From positions 1 to 11,423 of the forward strand of contig JAHEMS010000067.1 of NCBI GenBank assembly GCA_024643595.1: 11,423 bases of DNA, in the 5' to 3' direction. The stretch comes from Bacteroidota bacterium (GTDB lineage Bacteria; Bacteroidota; Bacteroidia; Cytophagales; Cyclobacteriaceae). The notes beneath the pieces were generated by a model. That model saw only the letters and a program-made list of their open reading frames with translations. It did not search any database and was not told where the DNA came from. The first letter of the stretch is position 1. The number at the start of each line of letters is the position of its first letter. Below, in pieces: positions 1 to 7,278 of this stretch. Position numbers and translations under genes: made by a program.

Positions 1-209
1 CCGTTTCGACCACCTAATTTACCGGTGATGATTTTTTGTAAAGGGTATAATGTAATTGCCATTACACCGGCCCACACAATCAGCGTGATGAAGGGCTCAA
101 TGATGAGATAACAGGCTAATAACAAAAGGGCTAATGCCAATAGTTGAATAGTGGAATGAATAACCGGATTATATTTTAATCCAGTTTTCTTGGTTGATTC
201 AGTAGACAT
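1..209 (-). CDS. AI-2E/PerM family membrane protein, N-terminal fragment
   Basis: This is the first 69 codons of a minus-strand gene that continues past the left edge. Reading starts at the ATG whose complement is at 207-209. The protein begins MSTESTKKTGLKYNP, a short polar cytoplasmic segment. A hydrophobic hairpin follows (about residues 22-57) containing LACYLIIEPFITLIVW and AGVMAITLYPLQK. That arrangement, two helices with 'EPF..LI.WA...AI..YPL', is typical of the N-terminus of the AI-2E transporter family (formerly UPF0118/DUF20; PerM, TqsA, YdiK), inner-membrane proteins of about 350 residues. Members have been linked to autoinducer-2 export or sodium/proton exchange, but most are uncharacterised, so no substrate is claimed. 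The family call rests on the N-terminus only. No Shine-Dalgarno sequence is visible upstream. The gene diverges from the lipoprotein gene at 514. Confidence 0.75.
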   Translation of the reverse strand, partial: MSTESTKKTGLKYNPVIHSTIQLLALALLLLACYLIIEPFITLIVWAGVMAITLYPLQKIITGKLGGRN

Positions 210-513
210 ATTGAAAGTAGTTTGGCTAGGTCAGGATAATAAAATCAGTGTATTTCTTATGCGATTAAAGGTATAACATTCCAGATTATTGATGTGCACA
301 ATGTTAAGTTTTTCGTTAAATCGCATTAAATTCTGGTTATAGGAAAATGATAAAATTAAACTATAATCCTGTTTTCAAAATTTACGGCTCCATTCATGCC
401 AAAACCAGGCAACCGTTATGTAGAGACTGGGGGAGAATGAAACCAACGTTCAAAAGTGATTTAGAGTAGGATATTCATTCAAAATCCAGTGAAACAAAAA
501 TAAAGACCCAGCC
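210..513. other. Divergent intergenic spacer
   Basis: This AT-rich spacer separates two divergent genes and so should hold both promoters. I found no exact TAnnTTTG element on either strand. The only clear structure is the nested inverted repeat at 259-326. I see no credible coding frame or RNA gene. Confidence 0.6.
259..326. repeat. Nested inverted repeat in divergent promoter region
   Basis: The outer arms are ATGCGATT (259-266) and AATCGCAT (319-326), a perfect 8-bp pair. After one mismatch, two more pairs extend it. The inner arms are TAACATT (274-280) and AATGTTA (300-306), a perfect 7-bp pair. The enclosed centre contains the self-complementary TGTGCACA (293-300), whose last base overlaps the inner right arm. 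The structure could be an operator for the divergent pair or a hairpin in the minus-strand leader. Neither role is shown by sequence alone. Confidence 0.4.
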
Positions 514-1347
514 ATGAAACCTTATTTATTAATCTGCTTAATAGGGATGTTGGAATTCTCTTGCGGCCATAAACAAGAGATTAATTCTAATACTGAATCA
601 AGCGCGTTTGCCCTGGAGAGAAATTCCTTTTTCAACAGTTTAACAGATCATCAACTTGTTTCAGACAACCTCATAGGTCTGAATGAATTTGATTCAAAAA
701 TATTGAATAATCCAGAAGATTTCCTGCGATACATCAATAGTGATGTAATCATTGCTGCCAATCTTGGTATTTATTTATCCGATTTAAACTATTGTATTCT
801 GTTTAATCGTAAAAATGAAATAAATGAATACTTTAAAGCTGCCTATGAACTAAGCAAAGCTATTCGCATCGAAAATGCTACGTTAGAATTTCTGATGAAA
901 CGATATGAGCAAAATATTTCTCAAAATGATAGTGTACGAAAGGTAATGGAAGAAATGCTGAGGCAATCTACACTGGGGCTGAAGGGGACAGATCGTGAAC
1001 GGCTGGCAGGTGTTGCCATGGCGGGATATCAAATCGAGAATCTTCACCTTGCGTTAGCAACCCTGGAGGGTTTTCCTGCTGTGGTTACCGAGGAACAAAA
1101 ACAAATTCAAAACCAACTACAGCATTACATTGTAAATCAGCGTGGCAAATTTGAGGTGGTCTATAATTTTCTTCGAGCCAATAGCGAACCGTTGGATCCG
1201 GATAGAAATCCGAACTATCCGTACTTTGATAATGCGTTGCGTGAGCTAATTACGATTTATCGTAGTGTCCCTGAAGTTAATCCTGAAACAAAGGAACTGC
1301 ATGCAAAAGTGACTGAAATCCGAAATAAATTAATTGATGAGGAATAA
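514..1347 (+). CDS. Putative lipoprotein of unknown function
   Basis: This encodes 277 residues and I do not recognise the family. The N-terminus MKPYLLICLIGMLEFSCGHK is a short hydrophobic stretch ending in a Cys at residue 17 followed by a polar region. This suggests a type II (lipoprotein) signal peptide, although Glu at -3 and Phe at -2 make the lipobox atypical. The rest is soluble and mostly helical in character, with alternating charged and hydrophobic residues (for example residues 100-160 and 165-210) and no cysteine cluster or obvious catalytic motif. A Pro/Asn-rich turn (DPDRNPNYPYFDNA) lies near residue 230. The start at 514 is chosen because it places the signal-like segment at the N-terminus; no Shine-Dalgarno precedes it. 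The gene stands alone: it diverges from the AI-2E-family gene and converges on the permease gene. It is most likely an anchored periplasmic or outer-membrane protein. Confidence 0.7.
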   Translation: MKPYLLICLIGMLEFSCGHKQEINSNTESSAFALERNSFFNSLTDHQLVSDNLIGLNEFDSKILNNPEDFLRYINSDVIIAANLGIYLSDLNYCILFNRKNEINEYFKAAYELSKAIRIENATLEFLMKRYEQNISQNDSVRKVMEEMLRQSTLGLKGTDRERLAGVAMAGYQIENLHLALATLEGFPAVVTEEQKQIQNQLQHYIVNQRGKFEVVYNFLRANSEPLDPDRNPNYPYFDNALRELITIYRSVPEVNPETKELHAKVTEIRNKLIDEE

Positions 1348-1419
1348 GCCTTTTAGCAACGCGAAATTGGAGATCGTTGGAAGTACACCTATGCTACATA
1401 AAAGTTTATCGATAAATGG
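1348..1419. other. Convergent gap, no strong terminator
   Basis: This short gap lies between two converging genes. It contains a weak inverted repeat, CAACG (1357-1361) with CGTTG (1375-1379), and a perfect loopless palindrome TTTATCGATAAA (1405-1416). Neither is followed by a convincing T-run, so I do not call a terminator. Confidence 0.35.
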
Positions 1420-3921
1420 TTATTCGTTCCGAAGGGTGTCCACCGGATTCGTCTTAGCTGCCTTCCAGGTTTCATAACCTACTGTTATCAAAGTAATCAA
1501 AACCAGGATCAATAGGGCCAGCGTAAATACTTCAATCGACAAGGGTGTTTTATAGACGAATCTTTCCAGCCATTTGGCGGACATCAAATAGGTAATCGGG
1601 ACGGCTATAATGGAAGCAATCAGCAATAATTTCGCGAACACCTTCAAGAGAAGGTTTATGATCTGTGCATTGCTGCTGCCCATGGCTTTGCGTATTCCTA
1701 TTTCACGGGTGCGTTGTTGCGCCATAAAGGAAGCGAGACCATAAAGCCCGATACAGGTGATGAAGATGGCTAAGGCTGAAAATTTTTCCGTCAACCCGGA
1801 AATTCGGGTCTCATTTTTATACATCCGGCCAAATTCGTCATCGACAAACCAATAATCAAAACCGTAATTAGGAAATAGGTTTTTCCATGCTTGTTCCAGG
1901 AATTGAATCTTTTCACCCATTTCCCTGGTGGCCAATCGCACATGAATGATACGATCATCTAAATGCGGCCGTGCAGCAATTCCTAGAGGATCTATCTTGT
2001 ATTGCATAGATCGAAAAGGGAAATCTTCGACTACTCCAATAACTTTTCCTCTAACCGGGGCGTGTGTACTATCTACATCGCCATAATAACTATGAGCCGG
2101 ACGAATTACTATTTTGCCTATCATTTCCTGGGGTGTGAGTTTTAGCATTTTCACGGCAGATTCATTCAGCAAAATGGCAGTGGAGTCAGTTACATTTAGC
2201 GGATCGAAATCACGCCCTGCAATGATTTTCAATCCAAATGTTTTGGGAAAATCATAATCACCATTGAGTTGGAACCACTCGTGTTCTTCTTCTTTGATAT
2301 CCGGAAACTGGAACCGCATATTCAACGGTCCGAAATAATCAAGGCGTGGTAAGTGGTTAGCTAAGGTTACTGAAGCAATTTGAGGATCGGCAAGCAGCAT
2401 ATTCTTATAGGTGCTGTATTGCATATCCGTTGCGGCATTTTGTCCGAAGCCGCCGAACCGAATGGAAATAATCTGCTTGCCCGCTTCATTCAGTTTGGAA
2501 TTTCGCATCAGGTCCATTTGCCGGACTAGCACCATGCTGCCAATCAACAACATCAGGGCAACCCCAAACTGTAAACCAATGAGTGTTTGACGAAAAATAG
2601 TTGAGCCTTTACGGAATGCAAACTTACCCTTGAGGACAGTAGCAGGTTCAAAACCAGAAATAAATATAGCGGGATAGCTGCCACCTAACAAGGTGACAAA
2701 AATAACAACCGCACCAATGATCAAAATCATTTCAGGATTAAGCAAGTCACTTAATTGAAAGGTCTTTTCTGAGAGGGTATTAAATTCAGGCAGCAACAGA
2801 GCCACTAAAACCAATGCAAAAAATGCCGAAATCACGACCAGCAAAAATGATTCGAGCATGAATTGAAAAAAGATCTGTGTGCGCTGGCTCCCAAATGTTT
2901 TGCGTAGTCCTATTTCCTTCGCTCGTCTTGCCGACCGAGCGGTGGCGAGATTAATGTAGTTAATACTCGCCACCACTAAAATCAGGATGGCAATAGTGAT
3001 GAAAATATAGAGGTAATTCTTATCGGCTGACTTGGAGGTAATGGACCAATCCATAGATTGATCAAAGTGAAGTTCAGTGATCTTTTTGATGATTGGACGG
3101 AACTTCAAATCAAGTTTGTATTTTTCAATAATTTCATCAGACCGTTTTTGCAAATCTTGTTGCATAATGGAGATCTGATTTTCATCCGTCGCGCTGAAAA
3201 ACGATTGTGTCCACATTCCATATTCACCGTCACCCATGAATTCATTCAATGCCTGATCGAGTTTTTGAATAAATGGGTTCAGCGAATTGATGCTGGCAAT
3301 ATACTGAGGTCGTATATGAGAGTTGGCAGGCATATCACGATACACCCCAGTGACCAATAATTCAATTTTAGTATTATTGGTCATCATATGTGATGCGCTT
3401 AATGATTTATTAATAGCTTCACCTTCACCAAAGAATTTTTTTGCCGCGTTCTCTGACAGAATAATGCTGTTTGGTTCTTTCAGTGCAGTTTCCGGATCGC
3501 CATGAATGAAATCTAGATAGAGGAGTTTGCCGATATTGGCTTCTGCCCAGATGATATCTTCGGTCAACATGATTTTATCATCCGGTAAATAATGAATGCT
3601 GGTAGGCATACCTTGTTGTATATAACTGCTTATTTCCGTAACTCCTTGATAATTATCCTTCAGGTAGTTATCCCATCCAGCAGGTACATTGGGATAGGTC
3701 TGAACTTCTCCGTTGTTGAATTGCATCCAGTAGCCCATGCGATAAGTTGTTGATGCCTTCGGATGCATGGTATCAAACGTCATTTCATCACGCACATAAA
3801 GCAGAATGAAGATGGCCGAAACCAGGCCAATGGTAAGTCCGAGCGTATTTACTGCAGCGTAACCGCGCTGCTTGGTAAGATTTCTAATCGCGAGGAGAAA
3901 ATAATTGGAAAGCATTTGCAT
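1420..3921 (-). CDS. ABC transporter permease, two-block MacB/FtsX type
   Basis: This 833-residue inner-membrane protein has the duplicated layout common in Bacteroidota. A first helix lies at about 22-43, followed by a periplasmic MacB_PCD-like region at about 50-295. The first FtsX block has helices near 303-323, 355-377 and 397-420. A further helix at about 446-466 leads to a second periplasmic region at about 480-705. The second FtsX block has helices near 713-735, 758-780 and 798-818. Each FtsX block carries the cytoplasmic coupling motif: AKEIGLRKTFGS (334-345) and TREIGIRKAMGS (738-749). The ending NPVDTLRNE is also typical. MacB-type permeases work by mechanotransmission with a separate ATPase and often export peptides, toxins or lipoproteins. 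No ATPase gene lies in the window, so the partner must be encoded elsewhere and the substrate is unknown. The start at 3921 or the in-frame ATG at 3915 are both possible. The family call is firm; the cargo is not predictable. Confidence 0.92.
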   Translation of the reverse strand: MQMLSNYFLLAIRNLTKQRGYAAVNTLGLTIGLVSAIFILLYVRDEMTFDTMHPKASTTYRMGYWMQFNNGEVQTYPNVPAGWDNYLKDNYQGVTEISSYIQQGMPTSIHYLPDDKIMLTEDIIWAEANIGKLLYLDFIHGDPETALKEPNSIILSENAAKKFFGEGEAINKSLSASHMMTNNTKIELLVTGVYRDMPANSHIRPQYIASINSLNPFIQKLDQALNEFMGDGEYGMWTQSFFSATDENQISIMQQDLQKRSDEIIEKYKLDLKFRPIIKKITELHFDQSMDWSITSKSADKNYLYIFITIAILILVVASINYINLATARSARRAKEIGLRKTFGSQRTQIFFQFMLESFLLVVISAFFALVLVALLLPEFNTLSEKTFQLSDLLNPEMILIIGAVVIFVTLLGGSYPAIFISGFEPATVLKGKFAFRKGSTIFRQTLIGLQFGVALMLLIGSMVLVRQMDLMRNSKLNEAGKQIISIRFGGFGQNAATDMQYSTYKNMLLADPQIASVTLANHLPRLDYFGPLNMRFQFPDIKEEEHEWFQLNGDYDFPKTFGLKIIAGRDFDPLNVTDSTAILLNESAVKMLKLTPQEMIGKIVIRPAHSYYGDVDSTHAPVRGKVIGVVEDFPFRSMQYKIDPLGIAARPHLDDRIIHVRLATREMGEKIQFLEQAWKNLFPNYGFDYWFVDDEFGRMYKNETRISGLTEKFSALAIFITCIGLYGLASFMAQQRTREIGIRKAMGSSNAQIINLLLKVFAKLLLIASIIAVPITYLMSAKWLERFVYKTPLSIEVFTLALLILVLITLITVGYETWKAAKTNPVDTLRNE

Positions 3922-4028
3922 GGAAGTTGATCGGGGTAATTCAAGGTATAACGAAATTCTGAGATAAGGTTACGCTAATTGACATATTTCTTATCCATTG
4001 AGATGGCTTTTATGGTAGTTTAGTTTAA

Positions 4029-4274
4029 TTCAGCTTTGGTAATTATGGCCCGGGCTATTATGATGGATGTTCCGCGCCATCGGCGGGAGGTAAGATAACC
4101 GCTTCGACTACTGAAGATGCATCGGTGAGTTTTTCCAGGTATTATACCAGGAACAGAAAATTGGTGGACGAGTATGGCCATAAGAATTTTAAGATGGCTG
4201 ATGATATACCCAAACTTATTTCCGCCAAATAGAAAAAAGATTTTAAAAAATTGCCTATCAAAAACAAAAAGTAA
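4029..4274 (+). pseudogene. Decayed C-terminal remnant of a DUF4136 gene
   Basis: Translating plus-strand frame 4029-4274 gives a sequence that aligns with residues of about 115-190 of the intact DUF4136 protein encoded at 7279-7851. Shared blocks are GPGYY (from 4047), AGGKITA, RKLV, DDIPK and FKKLP, and both copies stop at the equivalent place. By hand I count about 43 identities in 75 aligned residues. Damage is evident. The first ~114 codons are missing, an in-frame TAG lies at 4230-4232 and another stop at 4026-4028. After RKLV the copy is one codon shorter, and a local shift to another frame restores the Trp-Thr of the intact copy, which suggests small compensating deletions. No usable start or promoter is visible. 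The remnant sits between the 5' end of the permease gene and the 3' end of the oxidoreductase gene. It is probably an old paralogue or duplicate lost by decay. Confidence 0.85.
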
Positions 4275-4288
4275 ATGGTTTGATTAGC

Positions 4289-4305
4289 CACAATAATTAA
4301 TTGTG
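4289..4305. repeat. Short AT-rich inverted repeat
   Basis: CACAAT (4289-4294) and ATTGTG (4300-4305) form a perfect 6-bp inverted repeat around a 5-nt spacer, just past the stop codon of the minus-strand oxidoreductase gene. It could be a weak hairpin that ends that transcript, but the bases after it on the minus strand are not T-rich, so the role is uncertain. Confidence 0.25.
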
Positions 4306-4322
4306 ATCGTATTCATCTCAAA

Positions 4323-5402
4323 TTAACTCAACCATAAATCCACTGGCTTCTTAACAACAGGGGTGAATGGTAATTCAATTTTCTTTCCCTGTTTGGCTGA
4401 CGCGTAAGCCGCATAAATTACTTCAAGAACTTTTCGGCCGAGTTCGCCGGTAACCAATGGCTCTTTGTTGTTGCGAACACATTCAATAAAATGTTTCAAC
4501 TCATACGGATATCCCTGGTTAAAGGCTTCTTCAAACACAGGAAAACTCCAGCCTGTGGTACTGTCTGCTTTTTCCATGGCATAGCCAAATCCTTTTTTAC
4601 TATACGCCAGCGCAGCGTTGCCTCTGAATAAATCCGCATACATCAAGCCTTCAGTGCCGTAAACCTCGCAATGATCATCCATGCCGCCATGCCTTGCCCA
4701 GCTGTTTTCTGCTATGCCAATCGTTCCGTTTTCGAATTCGACAATTACCACTGAATTGTCCTCACCTCGTGTTCTTTCTTTATGCAACACGGTGGACATG
4801 GTGGCCATGACATTTTTTATTTTCATGTTATTCATCATCCAGAAAAACCAACCAAAGGCATGACAACCCATGTCCATTAATACGCCACCACCAGCCAGGT
4901 TCACATCATAAAACCAATCTGAGTGAGGACCCGAATGTTTTTCTGCTTGCTTTAACATATAGATATTGCCAATGGCACCTTCCTTGGTGAGGCTACGCAC
5001 ACGCTCATATTTTGGTGCGAAGCACAGCTCCTCTGCATACATTAACTTCACACCATGTTCCGCGCAGACTTTAATCATCTCATCAGCTTCTTCTAATGTA
5101 ACCGCCAAAGGCTTTTCAATGATGATATGTTTGTTTGCCCGGGCTGCTTTAAGTGTAGCCTCTGCGTGCAGAAAATTAGGCAAACAAATGTCCACCACTT
5201 CGCCATCTGATTCGGTAATGATCGCGTCCATGGAATCATACCATTTTTTGATATGGTGCTTCAATGCGAAGGCCTTTGCCTTATTGATATCGCGGCTATA
5301 AACGGCAACCACTTCCGCATCAGGAACAAAACGCTCATAACTTTCCAGGTGGATATCGGATATAAAACCGCATCCTAAAATGGCAACTTTTGTTCTGCTC
5401 AT
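4323..5402 (-). CDS. Gfo/Idh/MocA family NAD(P)-dependent oxidoreductase
   Basis: This 359-residue cytoplasmic enzyme has the usual length for the family. The N-terminal Rossmann fold begins KVAILGCGFISDIHL (5-19), the dinucleotide-binding loop. VVDICLPNFLHAE (69-81) is the characteristic strand and turn contacting the cofactor. IIIEKPLA (93-100) holds the conserved EKP with the catalytic/cofactor-contacting Lys97. The C-terminal substrate domain has GGGVLMDMGCH (171-181), where Asp177 and His181 correspond to the conserved acid and histidine of the active site. Family members oxidise or epimerise sugars, inositols, amino sugars and related compounds with NAD or NADP. No pathway neighbour is present, so the substrate cannot be named. 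No signal peptide or Tat motif is visible. The ATG at 5400-5402 gives the standard N-terminus. The gene is monocistronic as far as the window shows. Confidence 0.93.
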   Translation of the reverse strand: MSRTKVAILGCGFISDIHLESYERFVPDAEVVAVYSRDINKAKAFALKHHIKKWYDSMDAIITESDGEVVDICLPNFLHAEATLKAARANKHIIIEKPLAVTLEEADEMIKVCAEHGVKLMYAEELCFAPKYERVRSLTKEGAIGNIYMLKQAEKHSGPHSDWFYDVNLAGGGVLMDMGCHAFGWFFWMMNNMKIKNVMATMSTVLHKERTRGEDNSVVIVEFENGTIGIAENSWARHGGMDDHCEVYGTEGLMYADLFRGNAALAYSKKGFGYAMEKADSTTGWSFPVFEEAFNQGYPYELKHFIECVRNNKEPLVTGELGRKVLEVIYAAYASAKQGKKIELPFTPVVKKPVDLWLS

Positions 5403-5801
5403 ATTTTTAGTAGTTTATTGATATTCAAATAATTCATCTGTTTTAACGCTGCTTACATTTTGTTAAAAAGTAGAAGTCTAAATCTATTAATTACAAGTGA
5501 AATATCATTTTACTTTCATTTTTAATTGTATTGGCCATACGTCGTGTGTTTTCACAGGCAATAGATTCTAATGGAGTTGACCGAATTGAAGCTATTATTG
5601 GTAATCGAAAAATCAAGAAAACCGATAAAATCAAATAGTTTGGCTAATTCTGTATTTCCTTTTTGCAGGAATCGTCTATTTTTTTACACCTAAATCGCCA
5701 CATTATGTATTCCTGTAAGGACAGATCGGGATGATTAATCTTGGTGAAAAAAAACATATTGGATAATTGGTATCATACATTTTCCACTGAGGATATTCAA
5801 C

Positions 5802-5809
5802 TATCTTTG
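5802..5809 (+). promoter_or_regulatory. Candidate Bacteroidota -7 element
   Basis: TATCTTTG matches the Bacteroidota -7 consensus TAnnTTTG exactly. It lies about 150 bases before the ATG at 5963, so a transcript from here would have a long leader containing the dyad at 5845-5888. No TTG is found at the usual 17-23 base spacing upstream, which weakens the call. Confidence 0.3.
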
Positions 5810-5844
5810 GCTCGGTTTTTCGAATTCTTAAATGATAAGGCATA

Positions 5845-5888
5845 GTAGATCCGTGAAAGTTTGGTTATCTACCATGGTAGTGATCTAC
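5845..5888. promoter_or_regulatory. Nested dyad upstream of the DUF3575-like gene
   Basis: Outer arms GTAGATC (5845-5851) and GATCTAC (5882-5888) form a perfect 7-bp inverted repeat. Inside is a perfect 12-bp palindrome, CTACCATGGTAG (5869-5880). The element GTAGAT or a close variant therefore recurs in both orientations. It could be a regulator binding site or an RNA structure in a long leader. It lies about 75 bases before the chosen start codon at 5963. Confidence 0.4.
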
Positions 5889-5947
5889 AAGATATTGGCA
5901 TCACAAAATCCGTTAATTTCGACTGTTAGATTAGACAAAGCCCTTGG

Positions 5948-5954
5948 AGGAGGG
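5948..5954 (+). promoter_or_regulatory. Strong Shine-Dalgarno that decides a start
   Basis: AGGAGGG lies 8 bases before the ATG at 5963, which is ideal spacing. The alternative in-frame GTG at 5954 would overlap this sequence and so is unlikely to be the start. Other genes in the window lack an obvious Shine-Dalgarno, as is common in Bacteroidota, so this one stands out. Confidence 0.65.
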
Positions 5955-5962
5955 TGATAAAA

Positions 5963-6715
5963 ATGAAAAAGTTTATAGCAATATTTATTTGCACGGTTAT
6001 CCTTGCAACAGGATTAAAAGGACAGGCTCAGCATACCAAGGACACGACACTTCGCAAGAACACCTTCAAGATCGATATAACTTCCCATTGGCTTTATCGA
6101 AATTCTTTGATCTTTTCATACGAAAGAGTGGTGAAACCCAATCAGACATTTGCTCTATCAGGCGGCCTTCAACAATTGCGTCCTTTTGGGCAATTGGATT
6201 CCATCAATGTAAAAAGTAATATTAAAGCTTCCGGGTATAAGATTGGCGGAGAGTATCGCTTTTATCTCAAAAAGGAAAACAAATATGCCGCGCCACATGG
6301 TGTGTATATTGGTCCATACTTTTCCATACTCAATTTCAATAACAAGCGAAGCCTGGAGATTATAAATAATGGAGCTACGGAGTATGCCGATTTGAAATCG
6401 AAAGTTGATGTTATCAATGTTGGCGTTCAGCTAGGCTATCAATTTGTATTGAATAACCGGTGGACGATAGATATGATTTTTATTGGTCCCTCTATATCAA
6501 ACTATAGGGCTGATTTTAAGTTGGATGGTAATTTTACAATCGATCCTGACGAAGTCAGAGGTGAAATCGTTGATGCACTGATTAAGCGCTTTCCTGGCTT
6601 AGATGATTTGATTACGGATAAGCAGTTTACCAGTAAGGGTAGAATTAACAACTGGGCATATGGGTTTCGTTACCAGCTATTGGTGGGATACCATTTTGGC
6701 AAGAAGAAAAAATAA
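5963..6715 (+). CDS. DUF3575-like outer-membrane protein
   Basis: This encodes 250 residues with a type I signal peptide, MKKFIAIFICTVILATG, and likely cleavage after GQA at about residue 22. The mature part shows alternating aromatic/hydrophobic strands separated by polar turns, as in a small outer-membrane beta-barrel: LYRNSLIFSYERVV, YKIGGEYRFYL, GVYIGPYFSIL, INVGVQLGYQFVL, WTIDMIFIGPSISNYR and, at the C-terminus, WAYGFRYQLLVGYHFG. A helical insertion near 195-215 (DPDEVRGEIVDALIKRFPGL) precedes the last strands. This layout fits the DUF3575/outer-membrane-barrel families of Bacteroidota, whose functions are mostly unknown. ATG 5963 is preferred over GTG 5954 because of the Shine-Dalgarno at 5948-5954. 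The DUF202 gene follows 85 bases later on the same strand. A generic porin-like barrel of another family is the main alternative. Confidence 0.75.
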   Translation: MKKFIAIFICTVILATGLKGQAQHTKDTTLRKNTFKIDITSHWLYRNSLIFSYERVVKPNQTFALSGGLQQLRPFGQLDSINVKSNIKASGYKIGGEYRFYLKKENKYAAPHGVYIGPYFSILNFNNKRSLEIINNGATEYADLKSKVDVINVGVQLGYQFVLNNRWTIDMIFIGPSISNYRADFKLDGNFTIDPDEVRGEIVDALIKRFPGLDDLITDKQFTSKGRINNWAYGFRYQLLVGYHFGKKKK

Positions 6716-6800
6716 GGTAGCACTATTGGAATCAATCAGTTGTCATGATTTTGTTTATTGACATCTATTTCTATTTCAGTTTTAAAATTGTTTCTATCTC

Positions 6801-7217
6801 ATGGAATTAACTAATCTGGAAACTATATCAGACCAAGACCAGCAACCAAGAAAAAATGCCAAAAAGCAAATACAGCTGGAGCGAAACAGAACAGCTTTTG
6901 AAAGACTTCAACTTGCCTGGTTACGCACCAGCCTAACCTTGCTCACCGTTGGCGTAGGAGCCTATGAATATTTTTACAATAGATTAGAGGCAGGGAAAGC
7001 ACCTTTGTTAAAAAATATAACTGGCAGGGAGCTTGGTATGATTTTAATTTTCACCTCGTTTATTATGCTTCTGTTGGCAACGCTTCAGCATCTTAAAAGT
7101 ATGTCTAGATTGAAAGAATATTATCCTCAAATGAGTTACTCAGTTGCAACCCTTTTATCTTTTATCTTACTGGCCTTATCCTTATTTCTAGGCAGTATGG
7201 TTGTATTAAAACTTTAA
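6801..7217 (+). CDS. DUF202 family small membrane protein
   Basis: This 138-residue protein has a charged N-terminus (1-34) and then the DUF202 signature ERLQLAWLRTSLTLLTVGVG (34-53), equivalent to the family's 'ER..LAW.RT.L'. Three transmembrane helices are visible at about 42-58, 78-96 and 113-136. DUF202 (YidH-type) proteins are small inner-membrane proteins; the domain also occurs in eukaryotic vacuolar transporter chaperones, where it forms the membrane part. The bacterial role is unknown. The gene lies 85 bases after the DUF3575-like gene and 61 bases before the DUF4136 gene on the same strand, so co-transcription is plausible. No Shine-Dalgarno is seen at this start. The family assignment is strong; function is not inferred. 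Confidence 0.85.
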   Translation: MELTNLETISDQDQQPRKNAKKQIQLERNRTAFERLQLAWLRTSLTLLTVGVGAYEYFYNRLEAGKAPLLKNITGRELGMILIFTSFIMLLLATLQHLKSMSRLKEYYPQMSYSVATLLSFILLALSLFLGSMVVLKL

Positions 7218-7278
7218 CGGCAGAGGAATTAGAAATACAGCCCATACTTTTTTATAGCAATCAAACTAACTGAATCAT

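Larger units (their letters stand above)
5403..5962. other. Long intergenic region with fragmentary open stretches
   Basis: About 560 bases lie between the divergent oxidoreductase and DUF3575-like genes. The left end should hold the oxidoreductase promoter, but I see no exact TAnnTTTG there. Three stop-bounded stretches lie in one plus-strand frame. The first, 5501-5638, reads NIILLSFLIVLAIRRVFSQ and then a Lys-rich tail. The second is 5735-5845, and the third is 5849-5929 after two consecutive TAG codons. None has an ATG start with a plausible gene length, and I recognise no family. They may be relics of a lost gene or chance openness. The right end carries the -7 element, dyad and Shine-Dalgarno described separately. 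Confidence 0.5.

Noticed and set aside
1405..1416. Perfect palindrome TTTATCGATAAA as a terminator or integration site
   Set aside because: It has no loop or T-run, and there is no sign of a mobile element. A 12-bp AT-rich palindrome can arise by chance.
3922..4028. Search for the missing N-terminal half of the DUF4136 pseudogene
   Set aside because: None of the plus-strand frames shows the DUF4136 start motif (D.....F..YKTY.W), so the pseudogene call was limited to 4029 onward.
4681..5301. Plus-strand open frames opposite the oxidoreductase gene
   Set aside because: They are antisense shadows of a well-supported enzyme gene; their translations look non-protein-like, rich in Ser and Cys.
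5944..6219. Alternative open frame starting at ATG 5944
   Set aside because: It overlaps the Shine-Dalgarno and the DUF3575-like gene in another frame. The overlapping protein has a signal peptide and barrel strands, whereas this one has nothing recognisable.
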